A stretch of DNA of 11,557 nt. Source: Alphaproteobacteria bacterium. Lineage in GTDB: Bacteria > Pseudomonadota > Alphaproteobacteria > DSM-16000 > Inquilinaceae. A model generated the notes under the pieces. The model did not search any database, was not told where the DNA came from, and saw only the letters and a program-made list of their open reading frames with translations. This document shows positions 1-7,785 of the stretch, piece by piece (the stretch's first letter is position 1; the number at the start of each line of letters is the position of its first letter). The translations under genes and the position numbers were made by a program. Where the stretch lies: contig JAJUFW010000042.1 of NCBI GenBank assembly GCA_029263555.1, positions 1-11,557 on the forward strand. The letters are read 5' to 3'.

Positions 1-1
1 C

Positions 2-1468
2 GTCTTCCAGCTCCACATCACACCGCTACTCTACCTGGACGGCTGGCGGATTCCCAAGCAGGGCCTGTTCCGCGACGCCGCGACCATCCTCGAGCTGTCG
101 GTCGGACTCGTGATCTTTACGGTGCTCGGCATGGGATATTTCATCCACTGGCTTCTGCCGACGATGCCGTTGCCCGTGGCGTTCGCCCTTGCCGCCATTC
201 TCTCTCCCACTGACCCGGTCGCGGTATCGGCGATCACCTCCCGCTCCCCCGCCCCGAAACGGGTGATGCACATCCTGGAAGGGGAAAGCCTGCTCAACGA
301 CGCATCGGGCCTTGTCTGCATGCGCTTTGCCATTGCGGCCGCGCTTACCGGCGCCTTCTCGCTTTCCGCCGCGGTCGCCAGCTTCCTGTGGCTGGCGGTC
401 GGCGGGATCGCAATCGGCGCGGCCCTGTCATGGCTGGTCAACCAACTGAAATCCCGGATCTCGAAGCGCTTCGGCGAGGAGACCGGCACCCAGATCCTGG
501 TCAGCCTGCTGATCCCCTTCGGGGCCTATCTCCTGGCGGAGCATCTCGGCTGCTCCGGCATTCTCGCCGCGGTCGCGGCCGGCGTCACGATGAGCTATGC
601 CGAGTTCACCGGGATGGCCGGCGGCGAGACCCGGCTGCAGCGGGACGCCGTCTGGAACGCGGTCCAGTTCGCCGCCAACGGCGTCATCTTCGTGCTTCTG
701 GGAGAACAGCTGCCGGCCATCCTGTCCGAAGCGGCCGAAGCGCTGCGCGAAGCCGGGCAGGAGCAGGTCTGGGTGCTGGCCCTCTACGTGGTCGCGATCA
801 CCGCCGCCCTGGCTCTGCTGCGCTTCCTCTGGGTCTGGGCCTCGCTTCGCCTGACCCTCTTTCGCGCCGGCCGGCGCGGCGAACCGAAGCGGGTGCCGAG
901 CATGAGGCTGGTCGCGGCCGTGGCGCTCGCCGGCGTCAAGGGCGCGATCACCCTGGCCGGCGTCCTGACCTTTCCGCTGGTCATGAACGACGGCTCTCCC
1001 TTCCCGGCGCGCGAGCTGGCGATCCTTCTGGCCGCGGGCGTCATCGTCCTGTCCCTGATCGTCTCCGGCATCGCGCTGCCCAACCTGTTGAAGGACCTGC
1101 CCCTGCCGCCCGAAACCGCCGATGAGCGGGAAGAGCAGCGCCTGATGGCCGCCGCAGCGACAGCAGCCATCCGCGCCGTGGAGGCCGCCCAGCATCGCCT
1201 GGCCGAACGCAGCGGCGACCCCGACCTCTATGCCGAGGCGGCAGTCGACATCATGAGGCGCTATCGGGACCGGCTGGAGCGGGTGGAGAAGCCGGAGGCG
1301 AACATGTCCGGCATGCGGAACGCTGTCGAACGGGAGCTGAGGCTGATCGGCATCAGGGCCGAACGCGACGAGATCTTCCGCCGCGCCCGCGCCCAGCGCA
1401 GCAATGACGAGGTCGTTCGCAGGCTGGTCCGGAACCTGGACCTTGTGGAGGCCCGGCTGACGCGATGA
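2..1468 (+). CDS. Na+/H+ antiporter, CPA1 (NhaP/YjcE-like) family, N-terminus outside window
   Basis: This is an inner-membrane cation/proton exchanger, expected to export Na+ (or K+) for H+ in pH and salt homeostasis. The frame is open from base 2, giving 488 residues plus stop; family members are usually somewhat over 500, so only a few dozen N-terminal residues are missing. An internal ATG at 110 is not the start, because the preceding residues (LLYLDGWRIPK, then LFRDAATILEL) are typical family sequence. Diagnostic motifs are SPTDPVAVSAI (codons from 200) and GESLLNDASGLV with the Asn-Asp pair at 296-301, the ion-binding ND signature of CPA1 exchangers. Many hydrophobic membrane spans run to about base 1110. 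A charged cytoplasmic helical tail of about 120 residues follows, as in E. coli YjcE-type proteins. The family is clear; the transported ion cannot be read from sequence. Confidence 0.93.
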   Translation, partial: VFQLHITPLLYLDGWRIPKQGLFRDAATILELSVGLVIFTVLGMGYFIHWLLPTMPLPVAFALAAILSPTDPVAVSAITSRSPAPKRVMHILEGESLLNDASGLVCMRFAIAAALTGAFSLSAAVASFLWLAVGGIAIGAALSWLVNQLKSRISKRFGEETGTQILVSLLIPFGAYLLAEHLGCSGILAAVAAGVTMSYAEFTGMAGGETRLQRDAVWNAVQFAANGVIFVLLGEQLPAILSEAAEALREAGQEQVWVLALYVVAITAALALLRFLWVWASLRLTLFRAGRRGEPKRVPSMRLVAAVALAGVKGAITLAGVLTFPLVMNDGSPFPARELAILLAAGVIVLSLIVSGIALPNLLKDLPLPPETADEREEQRLMAAAATAAIRAVEAAQHRLAERSGDPDLYAEAAVDIMRRYRDRLERVEKPEANMSGMRNAVERELRLIGIRAERDEIFRRARAQRSNDEVVRRLVRNLDLVEARLTR

Positions 1469-1475
1469 ACGGCCG

Positions 1476-1490
1476 TGGGCGTGACGCCCA
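1476..1490 (+). terminator. short palindrome just after antiporter stop, weak terminator candidate
   Basis: The 15-nt palindrome TGGGCGTGACGCCCA begins 8 nt after the antiporter stop. It can form a 5-bp stem with a GTGAC loop. No T-run follows, so this is at best a weak terminator or pause site. Confidence 0.25.
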
Positions 1491-1577
1491 AGGAACATTC
1501 ATGCCAAATTCCGGCTGTTCCGGCCCAATTTTTGCCGGCTTCTGAAGCGATCAGCCGGGGCGAAACGGCAAGGGAAC

Positions 1578-1582
1578 GGAGG
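1578..1582 (+). promoter_or_regulatory. Shine-Dalgarno GGAGG ahead of TTG 1589
   Basis: GGAGG lies 6 nt before a TTG at 1589, which is ideal spacing. That TTG opens the peptide LRKIGG in a frame different from the phosphodiesterase body that starts at 1609. A second GGAGG at 1601-1605 lies only 3 nt before the TTG at 1609. The first site therefore decides between a normal start and a frameshifted 5' end. Confidence 0.45.
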
Positions 1583-1608
1583 CTGGCGTTGCGGAAGATC
1601 GGAGGCTG

Positions 1609-2568
1609 TTGGTACCGGTCCTGCTCCTGCTCGGCGTCTTCATCTATTTCAACAACACGAACCTGCTGACGCCCGAGCCGGGCGGCGAGCCCGCCCTGCT
1701 TGCCCATCGCGGGATAGCACAGCGCTTCGACGCACCGGGATTGACGAACGACACCTGCACCGCGTCCCGCATTCTGCCGCCGACACACGGCTATCTGGAG
1801 AACACCATCGACTCGATAGGCGCGAGCATCGAGGCCGGCGCTGACATCGTTGAACTGGACGTTCATCCGACGACGGACGGCCAGTTCGCGGTCTTCCACG
1901 ACTGGGCACTCGACTGCCGCACCGACGGCCACGGCGTCACCCGTGAGCAATCGATGGCCTATCTAAGGACACTCGACATCGGCTATGGCTACACCGCCGA
2001 TGGGGGCGCCACATTTCCGTTCCGAGGGAAAGGCATCGGCCTGATGCCGTCGCTGGACGAGGTCCTCGAGACCTTTCCCGACCGGCGCTTTCTGATCAAC
2101 GTGAAGAGCAACGACCCGACCGAGGGCGAGATGCTCGCGGCCGTGCTCAACGGCCTGACGCCGGACCGGCGGCAGGCGCTGATGGTTTATGGCGGCGACC
2201 GACCGGTCGCCGCCCTGAGCGCGCTGGCGCCGGACCTCAAGACCATGTCCCGTGCATCGCTGAAATCCTGCCTGTTGCGCTATGTCGCGTACGGATGGAC
2301 CGGATCCGTGCCCCGGTCCTGCCGTTCGATGCTGATCTTCGTCCCCGTCAATATTGCGCCCTGGCTCTGGGGCTGGCCGAACCGGTTCCTGGACCGGATG
2401 CGGTCTGCCGGCAGCGAGGTGTTCGTCGTCGGCCCCTATCACGGCGGAGACTTCTCGACCGGCATCGACAGCGCCGAGGACATCGCACGCCTGCCGCGCG
2501 GCTATTCGGGCGGCGTGCTGACGAACGAGATCGAATTCGCGGCCACGCGGCTCAAGTCCCGGGAGTGA
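1609..2568 (+). CDS. glycerophosphodiester phosphodiesterase, membrane-anchored; start doubtful
   Basis: It hydrolyses glycerophosphodiesters (deacylated phospholipids) to glycerol-3-phosphate and an alcohol, and belongs to the GDPD TIM-barrel family. From TTG 1609 it has 319 residues. A hydrophobic anchor (VPVLLLLGVFIYF, residues 2-14) suggests that the catalytic domain sits on the periplasmic face. Catalytic motifs are AHRG (H33, R34), ENT (64-66), ELDVH (E82, D84) and VFHD (H97); the domain closes with the typical GGVLTNEIE near the C-terminus. No in-frame ATG or GTG exists upstream before the stop at 1543-1545, only CTG 1606 and TTG 1609. The basic peptide LRKIGG from TTG 1589, with a good ribosome site, would complete a normal signal anchor if one base were added near 1606-1608. 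The body is intact, so it is probably functional or affected by a sequencing error. It lies 140 nt after the antiporter on the same strand, with no clear functional link. Confidence 0.88.
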   Translation: MVPVLLLLGVFIYFNNTNLLTPEPGGEPALLAHRGIAQRFDAPGLTNDTCTASRILPPTHGYLENTIDSIGASIEAGADIVELDVHPTTDGQFAVFHDWALDCRTDGHGVTREQSMAYLRTLDIGYGYTADGGATFPFRGKGIGLMPSLDEVLETFPDRRFLINVKSNDPTEGEMLAAVLNGLTPDRRQALMVYGGDRPVAALSALAPDLKTMSRASLKSCLLRYVAYGWTGSVPRSCRSMLIFVPVNIAPWLWGWPNRFLDRMRSAGSEVFVVGPYHGGDFSTGIDSAEDIARLPRGYSGGVLTNEIEFAATRLKSRE

Positions 2569-2579
2569 GGCGGCACTTC

Positions 2580-2597
2580 CCGCCCGGTCCCGGGCGG
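2580..2597. terminator. GC-rich hairpin between convergent genes
   Basis: A perfect inverted repeat (arms CCGCCCGG and CCGGGCGG) can form a 7-bp stem with a GTCC tetraloop. It starts 12 nt after the phosphodiesterase stop and lies beyond the last possible methyltransferase codon at 2615. It could terminate both convergent genes. Neither side has a T-run. Confidence 0.45.
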
Positions 2598-2614
2598 CGG
2601 CGGGCTCCCGTGGA

Positions 2615-2716
2615 TCAACGTCCCCGGACGGCAAAGGCCCGGGCCTCGAGGGGGATGGTGCCGTCCGCCCGGACCGGAAGGGCAGCGTGCAGCTGCTCCC
2701 TCAACGCCTCCCGACG
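2615..2716 (-). other. in-frame 33-codon tail of the methyltransferase beyond an amber codon
   Basis: Directly after the TAG at 2717-2719 the same frame stays open for 33 codons to a TGA at 2615-2617. It begins RREALREQLH and ends with ARAFAVRGR. Charge pattern, third-position G/C use and the helix followed by a strand-like ending look like a genuine methyltransferase C-terminus. Read through the TAG, the protein would be 265 residues, close to the size I expect for such enzymes. One base change, GAG to TAG, would explain the stop, since related proteins as I recall them have an acidic residue before such an Arg-Arg-x-x-Leu-Arg helix. Confidence 0.6.
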
Positions 2717-3412
2717 CTACGGGGCGAGGCCCATGCAGTAGCCGGGCGCCGGCCCCTGCCCGCCCAGGAAGGGCCGCCAGAAGTCGTCGAAATCGGAAAA
2801 CACGGTCGGGATCCCGATCACGCGGGTTTCGACGCGCGCAAGCCCCGCGTCCGAGAAGAGGGACGCAAGCCTGGCCGGCGAGCAGAGCGGGAAGCGCACG
2901 CCCTCGTCCAAGGCTGCCGCCGCGGGATCGGCTTCGATCGCAGCATCCCAGAAGCGTCGCATCATCTGCATGCCTTCGGCATAGTCCCAGACATAGGCGG
3001 CAACCGTGCCGCCCGGCCTGACGACCCGCCGCATCTCCCGGACCGCCCGGAGCGGGCGTCCGACAAAATTCAGGACGAGGCCGGAGACCGCGGCATCGAA
3101 GGACCGGCCGGCGCAAGGCAGCGCCTCGGCATCGGCCTGCACGAACATGACCCGCAGATCGCCGGTCTGCCGTCGCGCGTGCTGCAGGAACCCCGGCGAG
3201 GTGTCCGCGGCCGCGACCGATATCGGCCCGCATTCCTCCAGGATGGCTTGGGCAAGCGTCCCGGTCCCGCAACCGACATCGATCCAGTCGCCCCCAGGGG
3301 GCAGGCCGAGCCAGCCCAGGAACTCGCGCGCGACGCGCCGGCTCCAACGCCCGACATAGAGTTCGTAGGCGTCACCGGCAGACCAGAGGTCGCCACGTCC
3401 GGCCTCGACCAT
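2717..3412 (-). CDS. class I SAM-dependent methyltransferase, probably truncated by an amber codon
   Basis: A soluble Rossmann-fold methyltransferase (Methyltransf_11 type) of 231 residues as read; the substrate cannot be predicted. Motif I is DVGCGTGTL (45-53), the SAM-binding glycine loop. D70 at the end of the second strand should bind the ribose hydroxyls. VQADAEALP (91-99) is the adenine-contact loop, and the LVLNF (112-116) and VRPGG (131-135) stretches are the usual fourth and fifth strand signatures. The ATG at 3412 has a GGAAG element 8 nt upstream. The frame ends in TAG immediately after YCMGLAP, but 33 plausible codons follow in the same frame (2615-2716). The missing end lies outside the SAM core but may affect folding or substrate choice. 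It is convergent with the phosphodiesterase and divergent from the helical-protein gene. The fold is certain; functional status is not. Confidence 0.85.
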   Translation of the reverse strand: MVEAGRGDLWSAGDAYELYVGRWSRRVAREFLGWLGLPPGGDWIDVGCGTGTLAQAILEECGPISVAAADTSPGFLQHARRQTGDLRVMFVQADAEALPCAGRSFDAAVSGLVLNFVGRPLRAVREMRRVVRPGGTVAAYVWDYAEGMQMMRRFWDAAIEADPAAAALDEGVRFPLCSPARLASLFSDAGLARVETRVIGIPTVFSDFDDFWRPFLGGQGPAPGYCMGLAP

Positions 3413-3416
3413 GAGA

Positions 3417-3445
3417 CTGTCTTCCGGACAGGAGCTGTCTTCGGA
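3417..3445. repeat. tandem short direct repeat in the methyltransferase 5' region
   Basis: CTGTCTTCCGGA (3417-3428) recurs as CTGTCTTCGGA (3435-3445), one C shorter, 18 nt apart start to start. On the - strand the copies precede the methyltransferase ATG by 4 and 22 nt. The nearer copy supplies its GGAAG ribosome site. It could be an operator or a small duplication. Confidence 0.4.
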
Positions 3446-3608
3446 TCATAGCCCGATTCGCCGCCCGAAGCACGCGCCGGCCGGCATGGTCGGCGAGGGA
3501 ATGCCGGGCACCCGCCGCCGGCAATCATCGTATTTCTGGATTTTTAATAGAATTGGCCGTACTGACGTTTCACCCGGTTTACCGCGGATCACCCGACAGA
3601 GGCCCCCG
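3446..3608. promoter_or_regulatory. divergent promoter region with an AT-rich patch
   Basis: This gap between the divergent methyltransferase and helical-protein genes contains an AT-rich stretch at about 3531-3554, including TTTTTAATAGAATT. It stands out sharply from its GC-rich surroundings and is the likeliest promoter zone. I could not assign a convincing -35/-10 pair. AGAGG at 3598-3602, 6 nt before ATG 3609, is the ribosome site of the + strand gene. Confidence 0.4.
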
Positions 3609-5093
3609 ATGCCCCTTCGCAGCGATTGGAAGGATGTAAAGGAGCGGTGGCTCGGCAAGAAATCTCCTCTTCCGCCCGAGATCGTGAAGAAGATCAGCGG
3701 CAAGGGGATGGATCTTGGGCCTTCCCTCGAGAAGTTCGAGAACGCCAAGAGCTTCGAGGACCGTCAGGCCAGACTTCCGGCGGTCACGAAGGCGATCGAC
3801 GGCTATTTCTCCCTGATCGACTCCGCGGCTTCGGGGGCGAGCGGCGAGGCTGCCCGGCACCTCAAGGCGCTTCGCCAGGAGCTCAAGGAAATCTCCCTGA
3901 TGGTCATGGCGATGGCGCAGCCGCCGGCACCGAGCGGCCGGGCCAAGGAGCTGGAGCTCGTCTACGCCCGCAACCTGGCGGGCGGGCTCAGGCCGAAATG
4001 GCTTCAGCCCGGCGCAATCGAGGTTCAGGCCTGGGTCGTCGTCGACGAGGAATACCTGAAGCTGGTGCGCAACGGCTGGGTCGAAGACGCCCACATACAG
4101 ATGATGAAGGCCGTCCAGAAGGAGGTCGAACTCCACACCGCGGCCTTCAGGGACACCATTCTCAAGATCGACGCGAAGATGAACGGCTTCTCGGCCCGGG
4201 AACGGGAAGCCAAGGTCAAGGAAGCCAACGAGGTCCTTCGTCACTACAAGAACATCGTCGAGCGCCGGATCAACGAGATCGTCGACCAGGTCTGGAAGGA
4301 ACGCACCCAGCGCCACGCCTATCTGGCCAAGTTCAAGAAGGAGTGCCGCGTCAAGATCGGCGTCTCGGCGGTCACCGTCCTTGTCGGCTCCGCCTCGGCC
4401 GCCCTGTCGCTGGGCGCCGCCTTCACGAATCTCTTCGCCGTCGCCAAGGGGATTTACGACCTGGCGAAGACGCTAGACAAGATGACCCGCGACGTCCAGG
4501 AGACCGAACGGGAACTTGCAAAGGTTCTGGCCAAGACCAGCGATCTTGTCGAACGCCGCATCAAGGCCGTGGAAAAGCAGACCGGACAGAAGATCGACAA
4601 GATGAAGGAAGCCGGCAAGGAGCTGGCCAAGGGCGTGCTGGGCGAAGCCCATAAGCTGTTCTTCTCCACGATCAGCGACGCCGAAGCCGTTGCCGGGGAA
4701 TACTACGGCAAGCTGACGAAGCTCGAAGCCAAGCGCGCGGAGATGTACAAGCGGATAGTAGAGTTCACGGACAATTTTCCCTCCACGCCTGGCATTGCCG
4801 GGGACGAGATCAAGAAGACGCTTCACGCGATGCACCGGAAGTTCCAGGCATTGCAACTGCAATACGAAAGCTTCGATCGGGATCTCGACAAGCGGCTGGA
4901 GAAGGGGAAGCGCGCGCTCGCGCTGGTGAAAGAGGCCCAGGAGTTCGACAAGGCAGCCGTGTGGGCGAAGAAGGTCGCCTTCCTCGGCGGCATTGCGGCA
5001 GGCCTTTCCAGCGTCGCGAACCTCGCCTTGTTCGTCGGCACCGGCAAGGAGTTGCTGGACGTCGCCTCCTCCGCTCTCGAAGAGATCGCCTGA
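3609..5093 (+). CDS. uncharacterised long helical protein with two hydrophobic segments
   Basis: I do not recognise this 494-residue protein. The frame is open further upstream, but ATG 3609 has an AGAGG site 6 nt away, and residues before it (from 3411) look non-coding, so I use 3609. It has no signal peptide. Residues 40-110 and 160-245 are predicted charged amphipathic helices, split by a more strand-like stretch (GAIEVQAWVVVDEE, 135-148). Residues 250-286 are a small-residue-rich hydrophobic segment (SAVTVLVGSASAALSLGAAF, 253-272). Residues 288-345 and 360-445 are heptad-like, Lys/Glu-rich probable coiled coils. Residues 451-478 are a second Gly/Ala-rich hydrophobic segment near the C-terminus. 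Long helices with a buried hydrophobic hairpin resemble the build of alpha-pore-forming toxins (ClyA/HBL/Nhe type) or membrane-remodelling proteins. This is an architectural analogy, not homology. It stands alone, with composition like its neighbours. Confidence 0.88.
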   Translation: MPLRSDWKDVKERWLGKKSPLPPEIVKKISGKGMDLGPSLEKFENAKSFEDRQARLPAVTKAIDGYFSLIDSAASGASGEAARHLKALRQELKEISLMVMAMAQPPAPSGRAKELELVYARNLAGGLRPKWLQPGAIEVQAWVVVDEEYLKLVRNGWVEDAHIQMMKAVQKEVELHTAAFRDTILKIDAKMNGFSAREREAKVKEANEVLRHYKNIVERRINEIVDQVWKERTQRHAYLAKFKKECRVKIGVSAVTVLVGSASAALSLGAAFTNLFAVAKGIYDLAKTLDKMTRDVQETERELAKVLAKTSDLVERRIKAVEKQTGQKIDKMKEAGKELAKGVLGEAHKLFFSTISDAEAVAGEYYGKLTKLEAKRAEMYKRIVEFTDNFPSTPGIAGDEIKKTLHAMHRKFQALQLQYESFDRDLDKRLEKGKRALALVKEAQEFDKAAVWAKKVAFLGGIAAGLSSVANLALFVGTGKELLDVASSALEEIA

Positions 5094-5118
5094 GCGCGCT
5101 TGCCCCCGGCTTCTTTCC

Positions 5119-5141
5119 CCGGCATCGACAGGGCGTGCCGG
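5119..5141. terminator. weak hairpin in the 84-nt convergent gap
   Basis: CCGGCA (5119-5124) and TGCCGG (5136-5141) can pair across an 11-nt loop between the convergent helical-protein and LysR genes. The stem is short and no T-run follows, so it is only a weak terminator candidate. Nothing else is visible in the gap. Confidence 0.2.
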
Positions 5142-5177
5142 CGCAGGCTTCGGCATGACCCGTGGCGTTCGCCCGGA

Positions 5178-6065
5178 CTAGCCGATATGGAATTCCCGGC
5201 GCGCCTTGCGGACCTGGTCGACGATATAGCCGTAGACCTCGGCGACCCGTCCCGTGTGATGGGTGTCAGGGTGACTGACAAGCCAGTAGCTTCGGGTGAA
5301 CCGGATATCGGGCAGGATCCGCACGAGTTCCGGATAGAACTGGGCAGCATAGTCGTGAAGGACGCCGACACCGGTCCCGGAGCGCACGGCCTCGATCTGG
5401 CCGACGATGCTGGCGCATTCGAATCGCCGCGGCACCGCCTGCCGCAGCTCCTCGGCGTAGTCGAGCGCCCGGCTGTAGACGAGGTCTTCGACCGTGGTCA
5501 CTAGCATCCGGTCCTTCAAATCCGCCTGCCGGTCGATCGGGCCGGTCCTCTCGAGATATGAGCGGGAGGCGTAAAGCCCGAGCGTATAGTCGGTGAGCTT
5601 CCGGACCATCAGGCGCCCATGGGTCGGGCGGTCCAGCGTAATCGCGATGTCGGCCTCCCGCTTCGAGAGCGAGAAGGTCTGCGGCAAGGGCACGAGCTGG
5701 ATGGTGAGACCCGGATGACGGGACGCAAGCCTCCCCAGCTCCCTCGCCAGAAAGTAGTTCCCGAGACCGTCGGGCGAGCCGACGCGGACCGTCCCGCTGA
5801 CGCCCATATCCGCCTTGGTGATCTTCGACTGCGCCCGCAGGAACTCGGACTCCGCGCGCTCGGCCGCGGCCATCAGCGTTTCGCCGTCGGGCGTCAGGGT
5901 GCAGCCCTGGGTCCCCCGCTCGACCAGCCTGACGCCGAGCTGTTCCTCCAGCGCCGAGACGTGACGGCTTACCGTCGCGTGATTGATGCCGAGCTTCCGG
6001 GCGGCACCCAGGATCTGGCCGCTGCGGGCGACCGCCAGGAAGATTCTCAGATGATCCCAGTCCAT
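5178..6065 (-). CDS. LysR-family transcriptional regulator, divergent from mmsA
   Basis: A cytoplasmic DNA-binding regulator of 295 residues, the normal LysR length. The N-terminal winged helix-turn-helix starts at MDWDHLRIFLAVA; the recognition region is GAARKLGINHATVSRHVSALEEQLG (about residues 20-44), followed by the wing LVERGTQGCTLTPDGE. A linker helix (about 63-85) leads to the effector-binding domain from about residue 90 (TVRVGSPDGLGNYFLA), including the common LSKREADIAITLDRP segment. It starts at ATG 6065 and diverges from mmsA across 109 nt holding an inverted repeat, the classic arrangement in which a LysR protein controls the neighbouring gene and itself. The effector is unknown; a valine-pathway intermediate is an inference from the neighbour. 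In Pseudomonas the mms regulator is AraC-type, so this would be a different wiring. The family is certain; the target is probable. Confidence 0.95.
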   Translation of the reverse strand: MDWDHLRIFLAVARSGQILGAARKLGINHATVSRHVSALEEQLGVRLVERGTQGCTLTPDGETLMAAAERAESEFLRAQSKITKADMGVSGTVRVGSPDGLGNYFLARELGRLASRHPGLTIQLVPLPQTFSLSKREADIAITLDRPTHGRLMVRKLTDYTLGLYASRSYLERTGPIDRQADLKDRMLVTTVEDLVYSRALDYAEELRQAVPRRFECASIVGQIEAVRSGTGVGVLHDYAAQFYPELVRILPDIRFTRSYWLVSHPDTHHTGRVAEVYGYIVDQVRKARREFHIG

Positions 6066-6101
6066 CGGACAGGCACTCGAATTTCCGCACAGAAGAACCG
6101 C

Positions 6102-6127
6102 AATTTCGCGCGTTGATGCGCAAAAAT
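6102..6127. promoter_or_regulatory. imperfect inverted repeat, candidate LysR operator
   Basis: AATTTCGCGC (6102-6111) and GCGCAAAAAT (6118-6127) match as an inverted repeat at 8 of 10 positions around a 6-nt centre. The site lies midway between the divergent LysR and mmsA starts and contains T-N11-A pairings such as T6104-A6116. Size and place suit a LysR recognition site. The adjoining A-rich 6122-6136 is the only AT-rich part of the gap and may be promoter. Confidence 0.5.
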
Positions 6128-6174
6128 CAAAAGAAGAACCTTCCCCCTGCGACAGCTTCTATGGGGGTGAGCCA

Positions 6175-7668
<1,494 letters not shown>

Positions 7669-7676
7669 CGGCGACC

Positions 7677-7695
7677 GGCGGCGCAAGGCGCCGCC
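7677..7695 (+). terminator. first hairpin after mmsA
   Basis: GGCGGCG (7677-7683) and CGCCGCC (7689-7695) form a perfect 7-bp stem with a 5-nt CAAGG loop, 9 nt after the mmsA stop. CCCC follows rather than T, so it may pause polymerase or protect the 3' end ahead of the stronger hairpin at 7726. Confidence 0.35.
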
Positions 7696-7725
7696 CCAAG
7701 GTCGCCAGGCTGCTGCCTAGACGCC

Positions 7726-7764
7726 GCGGCCCGGATGCACGGGGCATCCGGGCCGCTCTCCTTT
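7726..7764. terminator. strong 13-bp hairpin between convergent mmsA and ABC operon
   Basis: GCGGCCCGGATGC (7726-7738) pairs perfectly with 7744-7756 around a 5-nt ACGGG loop. It is followed on the + strand by the pyrimidine tract TCTCCTTT (7757-7764), so it is a good intrinsic terminator for mmsA. It begins 30 nt beyond the stop of the convergent binding-protein gene, so it may also stop that operon, although the - strand side has no T-run. Confidence 0.75.
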
Positions 7765-7785
7765 GCCGGCGTGGGCCGCTCGTGC

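Noticed and set aside
428..1498. A 356-codon open frame on the - strand opposite the antiporter.
   Set aside because: It is a shadow of the well-supported antiporter, with composition rich in Gln, His, Gly and Asp and no domain pattern.
1475..1669. A 64-codon + strand frame ahead of the phosphodiesterase.
   Set aside because: It has no ribosome site, and its end merely reads the phosphodiesterase anchor out of frame. Only its LRKIGG part is of interest, for the frameshift finding.
2717..2719. Amber codon as a pyrrolysine codon.
   Set aside because: No methylamine methyltransferase or pyl genes are in view and the enzyme family does not use pyrrolysine. A nonsense mutation or base error is simpler.
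3411..3608. A 66-codon N-terminal extension of the helical protein.
   Set aside because: It reads through the AT-rich promoter-like patch and has irregular composition. ATG 3609 has a good ribosome site and begins the charged helical pattern.
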